Assembly: GCA_944326365.1 (NCBI GenBank)
Contig: CALVDR010000019.1
Location: 1-49,882, forward strand
DNA length: 49,882 nt
Origin: an uncultured Bacteroidales bacterium
GTDB taxonomy: Bacteria > Bacteroidota > Bacteroidia > Bacteroidales > UBA932
Direction of reading: 5' to 3'
The notes under the pieces are model-generated. The model saw nothing but the letters and a program-made list of their open reading frames with translations. It made no database searches and was not told the origin of the DNA. The first letter of the stretch is position 1. Each line of letters opens with the position of its first letter. Made by a program: the position numbers and the translations under genes. Of the stretch, positions 16,924 through 27,826 are shown piece after piece.

Positions 16924-17229
16924 CTATTCCATATCTTCATTATCAGAGAAATATTGCATTCTCGAGTGCAATTTTTCGGGTAGAGTCACGCCTGCTTCTG
17001 AAATATAGCGACAGACCGAATCCCAGCCATCATTACCGGAACATACTGAAGCCAGTCCAATAATACAGGACATAATATCCATTTCTATACTTCCGAGAGT
17101 TTCTTTCATAGTCAAGTCTGAATTTCGTACTTGAATTGACCTTACCAAAAAGGCTGCAATGGCCAGCGCTTTAATAATAAACTGCCCTTGTTGATACACC
17201 TTGTCGTGTCGTTGTTTTCTTTTATACAT
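16924..17229 (-). CDS. Hypothetical protein, 101 aa
   Basis: Not recognised. The chosen start MYKRKQRHDKVYQQG at 17229 gives a basic N-terminus and a compact helical protein with one weakly hydrophobic helix (FIIKALAIAAFLV). A longer frame begins at 17313, directly after the GH92 stop codon (TAAATG), but its 28 extra codons cover a TATATTTG promoter-like box (17279-17272), so they are more likely leader. It follows the PUL on the same strand but is AT-rich like the flanking DNA, so it is probably not part of the glycan pathway. Confidence 0.5.
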   Translation of the reverse strand: MYKRKQRHDKVYQQGQFIIKALAIAAFLVRSIQVRNSDLTMKETLGSIEMDIMSCIIGLASVCSGNDGWDSVCRYISEAGVTLPEKLHSRMQYFSDNEDME

Positions 17230-17313
17230 AATAAATTGAATAGTGGTTAATAAACCCTTAGCCGGCAAGGTCAAATATATATACGTATAATTCAAAATAT
17301 AAGGTTTGAGCAT

Positions 17314-19626
17314 TTATTCCCTGCAGAATGAATATGGTCTGGCGGCATCTCCCGTACCGCGACGGGTGTCAGGATTGGCAGACATAGTGAAGACTATGTC
17401 TGCTCCTTCCGCCAAATCTCCGTATTCAAGGTAATTGCGGTCGTAAGACCGCCCATTGACCTTCATGGTCTTTATATATCTGTTTTCAGGAGAATTGCCG
17501 CAGGCTGTCATAGTGATGGTCTTGCCGTTTTCAAGCAAGATTTCAGCTTCAGGGAAGAGCGGCGAACCGATGGCATATTCGTCAGAGCCGGGACATACAG
17601 GATAGAATCCGAGAGCGGAGAACACATACCAGGCGGATGTCTGTCCGTTGTCCTCATCTCCGCAATAGCCGTCTGGAGTCGCGCTGTACAGCCTGTCCAT
17701 CACCTCCCGCACCCAAAACTGCGTCTTCCATGGCTGGCCCGCATAGTCGTACAGATAGATCATATGCTGGGCAGGCTGGTTTCCGTGGGCGTAGTTCCCC
17801 ATGTGGGCCACCTGCATTTCGGTAATCTCGTGGATGCGGACTCCGTAATAGGAATCATCATATACAGGAGGAACTACATAGACCGAATCCAGCATCCGGC
17901 AGAAATCATCTTCCCCTCCCATCAGATTCACAAGCCCCTGCACGTCATGGAAGACCGACCATGTGTAGTGCCAGCTGTTGCCTTCAGTAAATGCATCGCC
18001 CCATTTGTATGGACTGAACGGCTCCTGGAATGTCCCGTCAGCATTGCGGCCGCGCATCAGATTCGAAGAACTGTCAAAAACAAACCGGTAGTTCATGGCA
18101 CGCCGCTCCCACTTCGAAATTTCCTCTTCCGGCCGTCCCATTTTCCTTGCTATCTGAAGTATGCACCAGTCGTTGTATGCATATTCAAGTGTTCTGGCCA
18201 CATTCTCGTTGATACCGGCATCATACGGGATATATCCTAACGTATTATAATATTCATGTCCCATACGGCCTGTAGAACTTACTTCGGGATGCACATGTTC
18301 CGTACCGTAGACCAACGCACTGTAAAGGGTCTCAATGTCGCTGTCGCTTATCAGTCCCTTCATATATGCATCTGCAACTACGGACGCGGAATTGTTCCCT
18401 ATCATGCAGCTCCTGTGCCCCGGGCTCGCCCACTCCGGCAGGAATTTGTTTTCTCTTGCAATATTGGCCATTCCCTGCTGGATTTCCTCGTTTACCGACG
18501 GATAAACGAGGTTCAGCAGAGGGAAAAGGGCCCGGAAAGTGTCCCAGAATCCGGTATCGGTATAAAGATAACCGTCGCAGATCTTGCCGTTGTACGGACT
18601 GTAATGCACGATTTTTCCCGTACCGTCTATTTCGTAGAATTTCCTCGGGAAAAGTACGCTGCGGTAAAGGCAGGAATAGAATGTCCTGTACTGGTCTACG
18701 GTTCCTCCGCTGACCTTTATACGGCCGAGAATATCATTCCAGCGGGCCTTCGCTTCATCTCTGACCGTATCGAATGGCTTTCCGGAAACTTCCTTGAGGT
18801 TTGTGTAGGCCTGAACTTCGGAAATGAATGAAGAAGCGGCTTCGGCATTGACGGTTTCACCTTTTTCAGTCCTGAATCCGATTACGGCTATGGCATGGTC
18901 CGCCTTGAGTTCCGCTGTAGACAGGGCCCCTCCATGCTGACCGGCAGACTTTTTCAATGTATTTCCGTCATATATTGAGAAACTTTCGATTTTCTTGTCG
19001 AATTTCACCACAAACCAGTTCCGGAAATTCTCCGGTACACCTCCGCTGTTTCTGGTAGTGTAGCCTACGACTGCATTGTCCTCGGGAATGACTTTGATAT
19101 ACGAGCCCTGATCGTAGGCATCTATCACTATCCCGGATTTTTCGCTTTCAGGGAATGTGAAACGGAATCTCGCGGCCCGGTCCGTCGGAGTCAGTTCGGC
19201 ATTTATGTCATGATCCGCAAGGTAAACCTGGTAATAATAAGGCTTTGCCGTCTCGGACTTGTGGGAAAACCAGCTTGCCCTGTCATCTTCGTTGAACATG
19301 GCAACATCCCTGACAGGCATCACGACGAACTGCCCGTAATCGTTGATCCACGGAGAAGGCTGGTGAGTCTGCTTGAAGCCGCAGATCTGATGTGCATCAT
19401 AACGGTATGTCCATCCATCGCCCATTTTTCCGGTCTGCGGAGTCCAGAAATTCATCCCCCATGGCAGGGCCGTGGCGGGATATGTATTCCCTGTCGAAAG
19501 TGCATACTCCGACAGCGTCCCCATCAGGGTAGTCACATGGTCTGCAGGAGTCGTCTCCAGATTCTCTGATATCTGTGAGGTGCAGGCGGTCATCACCGCC
19601 AGCATCATAGCAATACTGAACTTCAT
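17314..19626 (-). CDS. GH92 alpha-mannosidase lipoprotein
   Basis: 770 residues with lipobox MTAC-TS near residue 15, so it is membrane-anchored, probably periplasmic. GH92 features run throughout: HVTTLMGTLSEYALSTGNTYPA at the N-terminus, SLWDT-like TGFWDTFRALFPL, and the acid-rich GDEDNGQTSAW near residue 657 that carries the catalytic bases. GH92 enzymes are Ca-dependent inverting exo-alpha-mannosidases. The +1-site loop reads AHGNQPAQH where the neighbour has AHGNEPSHH, so linkage preference may differ. It is last in the six-gene processing run, overlapping the previous stop by 4 bp. Confidence 0.85.
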   Translation of the reverse strand: MKFSIAMMLAVMTACTSQISENLETTPADHVTTLMGTLSEYALSTGNTYPATALPWGMNFWTPQTGKMGDGWTYRYDAHQICGFKQTHQPSPWINDYGQFVVMPVRDVAMFNEDDRASWFSHKSETAKPYYYQVYLADHDINAELTPTDRAARFRFTFPESEKSGIVIDAYDQGSYIKVIPEDNAVVGYTTRNSGGVPENFRNWFVVKFDKKIESFSIYDGNTLKKSAGQHGGALSTAELKADHAIAVIGFRTEKGETVNAEAASSFISEVQAYTNLKEVSGKPFDTVRDEAKARWNDILGRIKVSGGTVDQYRTFYSCLYRSVLFPRKFYEIDGTGKIVHYSPYNGKICDGYLYTDTGFWDTFRALFPLLNLVYPSVNEEIQQGMANIARENKFLPEWASPGHRSCMIGNNSASVVADAYMKGLISDSDIETLYSALVYGTEHVHPEVSSTGRMGHEYYNTLGYIPYDAGINENVARTLEYAYNDWCILQIARKMGRPEEEISKWERRAMNYRFVFDSSSNLMRGRNADGTFQEPFSPYKWGDAFTEGNSWHYTWSVFHDVQGLVNLMGGEDDFCRMLDSVYVVPPVYDDSYYGVRIHEITEMQVAHMGNYAHGNQPAQHMIYLYDYAGQPWKTQFWVREVMDRLYSATPDGYCGDEDNGQTSAWYVFSALGFYPVCPGSDEYAIGSPLFPEAEILLENGKTITMTACGNSPENRYIKTMKVNGRSYDRNYLEYGDLAEGADIVFTMSANPDTRRGTGDAARPYSFCRE

Positions 19627-22600
19627 ATTATTTCATTTAACAATTCCACTTTCCCTTCATTAACTATTTTCAGGATCAGTTCTCCGAAGAGAGTATTCTG
19701 CCATGCAAACCATTCGCGTGTGAAAACGGAGGCGTCATCCTTGTGAAATGACTCGTGCATGAACCCTTTTCCGGCATCGGTTATCATCAGCTGACGGATG
19801 CAGTCCTGTATCTCCGCATCGTCATCCGAAGTAAAGGCCTTCATCATGATGCTCATCGGCCAGATGACTTCCACGCCTATGTGCGGACCGCCTATACCCT
19901 CACCGGCCATGCCGCGGAAGAAATACGGATTGTCCCCGCTCCAGACGTAACGCCTCGTATTGATGTAGACAGGGTCGTCGGCAAGGGATTCATCAAGATA
20001 TGCCATGGCAAGCAGTGAAGGGACATTGGCGTCATCCATAAGATACTTGTTTCCGTAACCGTCCACTTCGAAAGCATATATCTGTCCGTATTCCGGATGA
20101 TCATAAACAGCATATTCCTTCAGTCCTGTCTCCACCTCCGAGGCCAGGTCAAGACATTCCTGTGCCATGATATCGTTTCCGCATACCTCGGAAAGTATTT
20201 CAGAAGCCTTGCGCAGCGAACTTACGGCCATGAAATTGGACGGCACCAGAAACTCGAAGGTAGTCGCGTCGTCCGAAGGGCGGAACGAAGAAGCTATCAG
20301 TCCCGTATAGCGGGCAGGATTGCCGTTCCCGACAACGCATTTCGTATCAAGCTGCCTGTCGGTCACCCTCAGAAACCTGTACTCTCCGTAACCGTAGCGC
20401 CGCTGCTGTTCCCGCATCACCTGCAACATTTTTCCGACTGCCTCTTCCCACGTACTGTCGAATACGGACGTATCCCCGGTCTTCTTCCAATACTCATACG
20501 CCAGCCGGACAGGATAACAATGGGAATCCAGTTCCCATTTCCGCTCGAAGACATAAGGATCCGCCTCCGGCCAGTCTGTGCGGTTCGCAGCCCCTACCGG
20601 CTCCACGTTGAAGGCATTTGCATACGGATCGATGCAGATGCACTTCATCTGCCTCCGGATTACTCCGGCTATCATTTTAGCCAGAGCCGGATCTCTGTCA
20701 GCAAACTGTACGTATGGCCACACCTGCGCCCCCGAATCCCTCATCCACATTGCCGGAATATCCCCGGTATATACGAAAGTGTCCGGATTCCCGTCCAAGT
20801 CTTCACCGTAATGAACCGTGGTATCGAGCGTATTCGGAAAGCAGTTCGAGAACATCCATGCAAGTCTCGGATTCGTCAGCATCGAAGAGACACGTTCTAT
20901 TTCGGCTTCGATCACCTCAGAGGTAAACAGACGGTCTTCCGGTGCCGGCCTTTGCGGAATCAGCCTGCCTCCTGCATCCTGTGAAACTCCGTAGCCGGTC
21001 TCGGTCCCTGTAAGGAAGCTGGCCTGACAGAAATCCTCCGGACAATACCAGATCTTCGGATCCGGTCCCATTCTGAATTCCAGCACGTTGCCTGCCACAA
21101 TATCCTTGAACTCAATATAAGGCTTCGTATACGGCTGTCCGTTCAGGGTTACGCTCTGGATATAGATATTTTCGGAACTGTTGCCGACTGCCTTGACAGT
21201 AAAGATTCCGCCTGGAACCTTGATTCCAGCTTTGTCGAAAAGCGGTGTCCCGAACCAGAAGTACGGTCTTGTCATGTCAGCCTGATAGAAGCCCAATGAT
21301 GAAAGAATGTACCATGCGGACATCTGGCCCACATCTTCATTCCCCGACAGTCCGTCCGGAGCATCGTGATAGAGTTCCGTCAGCACCTGACGGACTTTCT
21401 CTGCAGTCTTCCACGGCTGGCCGGCCATAGTATAGAAGTAAAGGATGTGATGGCTCGGCTCATTGCCGTGGGCATATTGGCCGATAAGGCCGGATATGTC
21501 CGGTGACGAATTGGATCCTGCAATTTTCGGTTCTGCGACAAACAGTGAATCGAGTTTCCTGAAAAAGACATCCTTCGAGCCGAAACATGCCATAAGCCCG
21601 TTCAGATCATGCGGAACGAGCCATGTATACTGCCAGGCGTTGCCCTCGCAATAGTCATCTGCCCTATGTTCCGATGAAAACGGATCAAACGGTGTCCTGA
21701 AATGTCCGCGGCTGTCCCTGCCTCTCATGAAGTCCTTTATCGGGTCAAAATAACGGCGGTATGACCTGCTTCTGTCCAGGAAATATTCATGATCCTCGTC
21801 ATAGCCAAGAACTTCGGCCGCCGCTGCTACGGAGGCATCTGCTATGGCATATTCCATATCGTATGCTACCGATTCAAGCATCTTGTCACAAGGAATATAG
21901 CCGTATTCCATACGCAGATCCTGCCCACGGTCAGGACGCATTGCCGAATTCTTCATGGCTTCAAACGCAAGGTCATGGTCGAAACCTCCGAATCCCTTTA
22001 TCACTGCATCGGCTACAGGCATGATGCCGGGATTTCCGACCATACAGTCTGTCTCGCAACCCCACAGATGCCATACCGGAAGTTTGCCCTGATGCTGATA
22101 TATTTTCAGCATCGTGTTTATCATGTCCGGCATCTTCTCCTGATGGATTATAGTCATCAGAGGCATCGCCGCACGGTAAGTGTCCCAGAGGGAAAATGTA
22201 GTATAGTTCGTGAAATCTCCTGCTTCATGTATCTGGTGATCAGCTCCGTAATAGCTTCCGTCCGCATCACAGAAAAGAGACGGAGCAATCATCGTATGGT
22301 ACAGAGCCGTATAGAAAACCTTTTTCGCCGATTCGTCTTCGGTCTCTACTACGATTTTGGACAGTTCGTCGTTCCATGCCTTGTCTGCCGCCTGAGCAGT
22401 GGCATCGAAATCCCAGCCCGGAAGTTCCGCAGACAGATTCTTCCTCGCCCCTTCTATGCTGACAGGCGACAGAGCCACTTTCAGAAGAACCGCTTCGTCT
22501 TTTTCCATGCTGAAGGAAGCCCGTCCGTACATGTCGTCTTTCCCATGTAAGGTAAAACTGTCGAACGGCTTCGAGAATTCCGCCACAAAATACACTCTCT

Positions 22601-23222
22601 GGTCTCCGGCCCAGCCTTTCGACCAGCGGCATCCCTCGATGCGGTTGTTTCCGACCGCTGTCATCTCCGTCTTTACAGGCTCGTCCCAGCAACCGCCGTT
22701 CTCCAGATCGAAAACTATGGCTGCATCGTCGGCCTGAGGGAAAGTATATCTGTGGAATCCGACCCTTGCCGTAGCCGTAAGCTCCGCAGTGATGTCATAA
22801 CGGAGAAGAGGGACGCTGTAATATCCAGGACGGCTGATTTCCTTCGTCCTGTCCGCGTATGACCACAGGCCTGACTGCAAGTCGTCCTCTGTTCCTCTTG
22901 CATACGTAACATCTCCTGTTATAGGCATTACCGTAATGTCAAACAAGTCTCCGATGCCTGTCCCGCTCAAATGAGTATGAGAAAATCCTATCACTGTCGA
23001 ATCGTTCTCATGGTAGCCGGAAGTCCAGTCCCACTCCTCCGGGATGCTGGTTGGTCCGAGCTGGACCATGCCGAAAGGCACATTGGCCCCGACAAAGACA
23101 TGGCCGTGACCACCGGTACCGATTTTCGGATCGACGAACTGCGAAAACCGGTCATTTCCGGCATCGCTACAGGCAGACAGCATTGCCGCTCCTGCGACCA
23201 ATATCAATAATTTATGATTCAT
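19623..23222 (-). CDS. GH92-GH125 fusion, exo-alpha-mannosidase
   Basis: 1199 residues from MNHKLLILVAGAAMLSAC; a start 6 codons earlier is possible but spoils the signal peptide. Lipobox LSAC near residue 18. GH92 covers about residues 25-740, with GTGGHGHVFVGANVPFGMVQ, the SLWDTYRAAMPL segment, AHGNEPSHH and the acidic GNEDVGQMSAW site. GH125 covers about 765-1199, with WMRDSGAQVWPY, KWELDSHCYP, DGYGNKYLMDDANVPS and the C-terminal HESFHKDD. GH125 enzymes are inverting exo-alpha-1,6-mannosidases. One lipoprotein could thus remove alpha-1,2 or 1,3 and alpha-1,6 mannose from the same glycan. No frameshift at the junction. Confidence 0.85.
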   Translation of the reverse strand: MNHKLLILVAGAAMLSACSDAGNDRFSQFVDPKIGTGGHGHVFVGANVPFGMVQLGPTSIPEEWDWTSGYHENDSTVIGFSHTHLSGTGIGDLFDITVMPITGDVTYARGTEDDLQSGLWSYADRTKEISRPGYYSVPLLRYDITAELTATARVGFHRYTFPQADDAAIVFDLENGGCWDEPVKTEMTAVGNNRIEGCRWSKGWAGDQRVYFVAEFSKPFDSFTLHGKDDMYGRASFSMEKDEAVLLKVALSPVSIEGARKNLSAELPGWDFDATAQAADKAWNDELSKIVVETEDESAKKVFYTALYHTMIAPSLFCDADGSYYGADHQIHEAGDFTNYTTFSLWDTYRAAMPLMTIIHQEKMPDMINTMLKIYQHQGKLPVWHLWGCETDCMVGNPGIMPVADAVIKGFGGFDHDLAFEAMKNSAMRPDRGQDLRMEYGYIPCDKMLESVAYDMEYAIADASVAAAAEVLGYDEDHEYFLDRSRSYRRYFDPIKDFMRGRDSRGHFRTPFDPFSSEHRADDYCEGNAWQYTWLVPHDLNGLMACFGSKDVFFRKLDSLFVAEPKIAGSNSSPDISGLIGQYAHGNEPSHHILYFYTMAGQPWKTAEKVRQVLTELYHDAPDGLSGNEDVGQMSAWYILSSLGFYQADMTRPYFWFGTPLFDKAGIKVPGGIFTVKAVGNSSENIYIQSVTLNGQPYTKPYIEFKDIVAGNVLEFRMGPDPKIWYCPEDFCQASFLTGTETGYGVSQDAGGRLIPQRPAPEDRLFTSEVIEAEIERVSSMLTNPRLAWMFSNCFPNTLDTTVHYGEDLDGNPDTFVYTGDIPAMWMRDSGAQVWPYVQFADRDPALAKMIAGVIRRQMKCICIDPYANAFNVEPVGAANRTDWPEADPYVFERKWELDSHCYPVRLAYEYWKKTGDTSVFDSTWEEAVGKMLQVMREQQRRYGYGEYRFLRVTDRQLDTKCVVGNGNPARYTGLIASSFRPSDDATTFEFLVPSNFMAVSSLRKASEILSEVCGNDIMAQECLDLASEVETGLKEYAVYDHPEYGQIYAFEVDGYGNKYLMDDANVPSLLAMAYLDESLADDPVYINTRRYVWSGDNPYFFRGMAGEGIGGPHIGVEVIWPMSIMMKAFTSDDDAEIQDCIRQLMITDAGKGFMHESFHKDDASVFTREWFAWQNTLFGELILKIVNEGKVELLNEII

Positions 23223-23229
23223 ATTCACA

Positions 23230-25500
23230 TCATTTTTCAAAAATTACCGTTCCGGCTTCAAGCAAATCCGAGTGTGAGATTCGGAAACCCTTAATGTATT
23301 TCTCTCCGGCCTTGACCCTCGATGAATATCCGTCTCTAACCCTATTTTCTATCACCAGAATGTCATGGCCACCGGCATAATCCGGTTCGAGTTCTATCTC
23401 CACTCTGTCGAATGCGGGAACAGTCAGGGTATAGGACGGATTCCCGGGACAGTCCGGGTAAAACCCCATCATCGAGAACACCGCCCAGGCTGACATCGTG
23501 CCGGTATCGTCATTGCCCGGAATCCCGTCCGGAGCGGCCCTGTAATATTTCTCCAACAATTCCCTTACTGTCTTCTGCGTTCTCCATTCCTCTCCAGGGA
23601 AATAACTGAAAAGATACGGATACGCTATATCCGGCTCATTCGCCGGGTCATAGAGGCCTTCATCGAAAACCATCTGTAGTTTTTCAACGAATTTCCTTTT
23701 TCCGCCCATCAGTCCGGCAAGCCCTTTCACGTCATGAGGAACATAGAATGTATAATTCCAGGCGCTGCCCTCATGGAACCCAGGGGCCGTCTCGAAATTC
23801 TCCCCCTGACGCGGATCAAAAGGTGAATAGAACGAGCCGTCAGCCATCAGAGGCCTGAGCGTCCCGTATTCGGGACAATAATAATGTCGGTATCCTAGCG
23901 AGGCCCTCCTGAACCTCTCCGCATCTTCCTTGTGGCCGAGAGAGTCTGCCAATACCGACAATGCGTAATCCGCGACATAGTATTCAAGGGCATGCGAAAC
24001 GGCATTGTCTCCGGAAAGGTCTGCGGCATAGACGCCCAAAGGGATATACCCTCTTTCGATATACGGATCAATATCAGGACGCATCCTGTTCTCCGCACCC
24101 GGTGTAGTAGCAGACTTGACAAACGCTTCATATACAGTCTCCATATCGAAGTCCCTCAAACCTTTCAGCCAGGTATCAGTGATGACCGGGATGGCAGGAT
24201 CACCCTCCATCGTGAAAGTCTCACGCCCGTAAAGCTCCCATTTCGGCATCCAGCCCCATTCCTTGTAAATGTCAATCATCGAACGCACCATGTCGAGCTG
24301 TCTTTCGGGAAACAGGAGCGTCATCAACTGATGCAGATTCCTGTATGTGTCCCATAACGAGAACACCGTATATCTGACATGGCCTTCAGTCACTTTCCCG
24401 ACGCCGTCGCTTTCCATAAGGGGATATTCCCCGTTCACGTCATTAAGGATATTCGGATGTATGAGTGTATGATAAAGAGCGGTGTAGAAAACTGTTTTCT
24501 GCTCCTCGGTACCGCCGCAGACCTTTATCCTCGACAGGTCGTTCGCCCATTTTGCCTCGGCTTCGCGCCGCACTTTCTCAAAATCGAACACTCCGCCCTG
24601 TTCCGCATCGAGGTTTTCCCGGGCATTCTCAATGCTCACGAACGACACTCCCATCTGGACATCTATCTGCTCGCCTTCTTCCGTATCGAAACTGAACCAG
24701 TAACCGATGTCATCTCCGGCAAGTTCCCGTCCGTAGTCTGTGTATATCTTGTATTTCCCGTTATCCGGAGTCCATTCGGCTTCCACGCCTTTCATCGCCC
24801 TCTGTTTCTTCCAGTAGCCGCTTGCCTTCGGTGTCTTGCTCACACGGAGAACGAAGTATATAGGGAAGACCGCCTGCGGATTGTAGCAGAAAGTACCGAG
24901 CAGTTTCATTCCCTCTATCTCAGTGTCACTGACTTTACGCACCATCGCACCTGTCTCGTTCGTCAGGCCTTCCCCGAGATTCAGCAGGATATTGCCCTGT
25001 CCTGCAGGGAAGGTATAGCGTTCAGCTGAAGTCCTGGCAGTGGCCGTGACCTCCGTCCTGATACCTGATGACATAAGCAGATTCGAATAATACCCCGGAC
25101 TTGCCCGTTCGTCCGTGTATTCCGAGCCGTAGACATGATAGTCAACATGAAGCGGCCCGGCAGTCGGCATTACGAGCAATGAGCCCAGTTCCGGACAGCC
25201 TACACCGCTGAGATTCACATGGCTGAAGCCAGTGAAGTATCTGTTTTCATGGCAATAGGGAGTCGACCACCACCTGCTGTCCTTGTCGTATACGTTCAGA
25301 TCAGACCCCATCACGTTGAACGGAGACACGGACATCATTCCGTTAGGGCATACCGCACCGGGATTCGTAGTCCCGAAATTGGTAGTTCCTATAAAGGAAT
25401 CGACATAATCCACCGGATCGGCGGCAAGGGTCATAACCGATGTGCAAAATATCAGCACGAGGATTCCGGTAAATTTTTTCCGGACGACAGACAGTATCAT
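23230..25500 (-). CDS. GH92 alpha-mannosidase, secreted
   Basis: 756 residues with a type I signal peptide ending near TLA-AD at about residue 27 and no lipobox, so it is a soluble periplasmic enzyme, unlike its two GH92 neighbours. GH92 motifs: [48 protein letters not shown], and [18 protein letters not shown]. The +1-site loop is [12 protein letters not shown], quite unlike the HGNEPSHH of the fused GH92, implying a different linkage or aglycone. It overlaps the GH130 stop by 4 bp and is followed after 7 bp by the GH92-GH125 gene. Confidence 0.85.
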   Translation of the reverse strand: MILSVVRKKFTGILVLIFCTSVMTLAADPVDYVDSFIGTTNFGTTNPGAVCPNGMMSVSPFNVMGSDLNVYDKDSRWWSTPYCHENRYFTGFSHVNLSGVGCPELGSLLVMPTAGPLHVDYHVYGSEYTDERASPGYYSNLLMSSGIRTEVTATARTSAERYTFPAGQGNILLNLGEGLTNETGAMVRKVSDTEIEGMKLLGTFCYNPQAVFPIYFVLRVSKTPKASGYWKKQRAMKGVEAEWTPDNGKYKIYTDYGRELAGDDIGYWFSFDTEEGEQIDVQMGVSFVSIENARENLDAEQGGVFDFEKVRREAEAKWANDLSRIKVCGGTEEQKTVFYTALYHTLIHPNILNDVNGEYPLMESDGVGKVTEGHVRYTVFSLWDTYRNLHQLMTLLFPERQLDMVRSMIDIYKEWGWMPKWELYGRETFTMEGDPAIPVITDTWLKGLRDFDMETVYEAFVKSATTPGAENRMRPDIDPYIERGYIPLGVYAADLSGDNAVSHALEYYVADYALSVLADSLGHKEDAERFRRASLGYRHYYCPEYGTLRPLMADGSFYSPFDPRQGENFETAPGFHEGSAWNYTFYVPHDVKGLAGLMGGKRKFVEKLQMVFDEGLYDPANEPDIAYPYLFSYFPGEEWRTQKTVRELLEKYYRAAPDGIPGNDDTGTMSAWAVFSMMGFYPDCPGNPSYTLTVPAFDRVEIELEPDYAGGHDILVIENRVRDGYSSRVKAGEKYIKGFRISHSDLLEAGTVIFEK

Positions 25501-26495
25501 ACGATGCTATTACGTTTGGTAAAGTCAATGATTTCAGGGATGTAGCCGAAGGCAAGGCCTACTACCGTATCGGCACACCCGTAGTAGACTGCAATGCGTC
25601 CCGTGACTGGATCATGAAGAGCCGCGCACGGAAAGCAGACATTAGGCACGTCACCGGTGCATTCGTAGATGGTCTCCGGATGTAACAGATATGGGCCTGT
25701 CCTGGCTGTCACTTTCCACGGCTGATCAAGATCAAGCAATGCGGCACCGAAAGAATAGTTGTATCCCTGACAGGTGCGGTGCACCCCGTGATAGAACATG
25801 AGCCAGCCTTCGGAAGTTTCGATTGGAATCGGACCGGCTCCGATCTTGCAGCACTGCCATGCACTTTTATCAAAATCCGACGGCCCCATCACGAAACGGT
25901 GGCGGCCCCAGTATTCAAGGTCGGGCGACTCGGAGTAGAATATGTCCCCGAACGGAGTATGACCGGTATCAGACGGACGCGAGAGCATGGCGAAACGGCC
26001 GTTGATTTTCCGCGGGAACATCACCCCGTTACGGTTGTACGGCAGAAAGGCATTTTCCAGCTGATGGAATGTCCGGAAATCATCCGTCCACGCCACACCT
26101 ATGGTAGGACCATGGTAGCCGTTGCACCATGTCACATAATACCTGTCATCTATACGGCACACGCGAGGGTCATAGCCGTAGACCCACTGCCCGATTTCAG
26201 GATTGCCGCAATCGAATTTCAAGGTATCGGGACCAATGTCCCAATCTATGCCGTTTTCCGAAAATCCGACATGAAGCGTCATGCGTATATTGGTGTCGTC
26301 GACACGGAAAACCCCGGCGAAGCCATTGCCGAACGGCACCACAGCCGAATTGAAGATACTGTTGGAGTCCGGAAGTGCATCCCTTTTTATTACCGGATTT
26401 CCGGAATAGCGCCACATCACTTTGGCCGAGCCTGCAGGACGGTCCTCCCACGGCATTGCAGCCAGTGGCATTCCTTTAATCTCTATTGCTCTCAT
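25497..26495 (-). CDS. GH130 beta-mannoside phosphorylase-like enzyme
   Basis: 332 residues from [10 protein letters not shown] at 26495; the frame extends 11 codons upstream but those overlap the MFS gene. No signal peptide, so cytosolic. GH130 five-blade motifs: [18 protein letters not shown] with the catalytic Asp, [31 protein letters not shown], and [10 protein letters not shown]. Family members phosphorolyse or hydrolyse beta-mannosides; relatives in N-glycan loci act on Man-beta-1,4-GlcNAc, releasing mannose-1-phosphate. Position after the MFS transporter and before three GH92 genes fits that role. Whether this one is a phosphorylase or a hydrolase cannot be settled by eye. Confidence 0.82.
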   Translation of the reverse strand: MRAIEIKGMPLAAMPWEDRPAGSAKVMWRYSGNPVIKRDALPDSNSIFNSAVVPFGNGFAGVFRVDDTNIRMTLHVGFSENGIDWDIGPDTLKFDCGNPEIGQWVYGYDPRVCRIDDRYYVTWCNGYHGPTIGVAWTDDFRTFHQLENAFLPYNRNGVMFPRKINGRFAMLSRPSDTGHTPFGDIFYSESPDLEYWGRHRFVMGPSDFDKSAWQCCKIGAGPIPIETSEGWLMFYHGVHRTCQGYNYSFGAALLDLDQPWKVTARTGPYLLHPETIYECTGDVPNVCFPCAALHDPVTGRIAVYYGCADTVVGLAFGYIPEIIDFTKRNSIV

Positions 26496-26508
26496 AGTCT
26501 TTATATTC

Positions 26509-27810
26509 TCAAGATTTTTTATCAGCATAAGTGAACGGCAAAAACTTCGTCATTACGAACACCGGCACGACAGCCAGCATCACTATCACGAAAAACCATT
26601 TATAACCCACAGCATCGCTCAGGAAACCGGACACCGCTCCGGTCATCATCACCGACAGGTTCATGATGCCGGAAGCGAAGGCGTAATGCGCCATCTGATG
26701 TCTCCCCGGTGCCACCTGCTGCATCATGAACAGGGTCAGGCCGACGAAACCGAAGCCGTAGCCGAAATACTCCAGCACAATACCTCCTCCTATAAGCCAC
26801 ATCGACTCAGGCTGTGTCCAGGCAAACCATGTATAAACCAGAAACGGGATATTGAAGATGCATACCAGTGAATACAAAGATTTCTTCAAACCTAAATGCG
26901 CGATATAGTACCCTGCCAGCAAAGAGCCGAGAACAAATGCCGCCGCCCCGAAAGTCCCGTAGTACAGACCTATCTGCTGTTCCGTCAGCCCCAATCCGCC
27001 TTCATCAATGCCGGCTTTCAGAAACAGCGGAACGATTTTCATAACAAACCCTTCTCCTAACCTGTATAGTATAATGAACAGGATGTACCACCAGATATAT
27101 TTCTTCGTAAAGAAATCTCTGATGACCGCCCACAACTCATGAAGCCTGTCCGATGCCGTACCTCCAGTCACTGCCGCCGCCTCTCCCGACGGAAGGGTCT
27201 TCGCATGATACAGTCCTAAAACGACCATCAGTACGGAAGCCGACAGCATGATTGCAGTCCATGCGGACAATGCAGCTCCGAACTCATCCGCACCTGATGC
27301 CCTGAACCTGTCCATCAGCACTCCTGCAAGATAAACCAGAAGACCTGTCGCCACTAACTTCGCAAGATTGTAGAACGCTCCCTGCCACCCGATATACTTG
27401 GCCTGGTCAGTCTGCGACAGTTCCGCCATATAGAGCCCGTCCAAGGCAATGTCATGGGTTGCTCCGCTCAATGCCACGACCGTCAGCAAAGCTATACAGA
27501 CAGCAAAGAAAGACGGAAGATGAAGTGCAAGAGCAACCAGACCGAATCCTATTCCTGAAAGCAATTGTGTAGCCACGACAAAGAATTTCTTGGTCCGGAA
27601 CATTTCCAGAAACGGACTCCACAGAAACTTCAGAGTCCAAGGGAACATTATCACCGAGGTCCAGAGCGCGATTTTGCTGTCTTCAATGCCGAGACCTTTA
27701 AACATAAGCACACTAACCATATTAAGAACTACGAACGGCAGTCCCATTGCAAAATATGCGCTCGGAACCCAGCGCAACGGCGAGATTCTCTTATTGTCAA
27801 TACCTGTCAT
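26509..27810 (-). CDS. MFS sugar transporter (AmpG/SLC45-like)
   Basis: 433 residues with about 12 membrane helices. The N-terminus [21 protein letters not shown] and the loop [11 protein letters not shown] are typical of the AmpG-like MFS branch common beside GH130 in Bacteroidetes, as is [16 protein letters not shown] in helix 4-5. It should import the trimmed disaccharide (predicted Man-GlcNAc) or mannose across the inner membrane. It lies 16 bp after the GH97-GH65 gene and 13 bp before GH130, so it is clearly in the operon. Substrate is inferred from context only. Confidence 0.8.
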   Translation of the reverse strand: MTGIDNKRISPLRWVPSAYFAMGLPFVVLNMVSVLMFKGLGIEDSKIALWTSVIMFPWTLKFLWSPFLEMFRTKKFFVVATQLLSGIGFGLVALALHLPSFFAVCIALLTVVALSGATHDIALDGLYMAELSQTDQAKYIGWQGAFYNLAKLVATGLLVYLAGVLMDRFRASGADEFGAALSAWTAIMLSASVLMVVLGLYHAKTLPSGEAAAVTGGTASDRLHELWAVIRDFFTKKYIWWYILFIILYRLGEGFVMKIVPLFLKAGIDEGGLGLTEQQIGLYYGTFGAAAFVLGSLLAGYYIAHLGLKKSLYSLVCIFNIPFLVYTWFAWTQPESMWLIGGGIVLEYFGYGFGFVGLTLFMMQQVAPGRHQMAHYAFASGIMNLSVMMTGAVSGFLSDAVGYKWFFVIVMLAVVPVFVMTKFLPFTYADKKS

Positions 27811-27826
27811 AACTCATTCTCTGATT

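Noticed and set aside
16924..17313. 129-aa version of the small gene starting right after the GH92 stop
   Set aside because: The extra 28 codons contain a TAnnTTTG promoter box and an odd aromatic-rich peptide; the internal start at 17229 gives a more ordinary protein.
19755..24695. Many long + strand frames opposite the GH92 and GH125 genes
   Set aside because: They are shadows caused by high-GC coding on the - strand; none shows domains or lies in a plausible operon.
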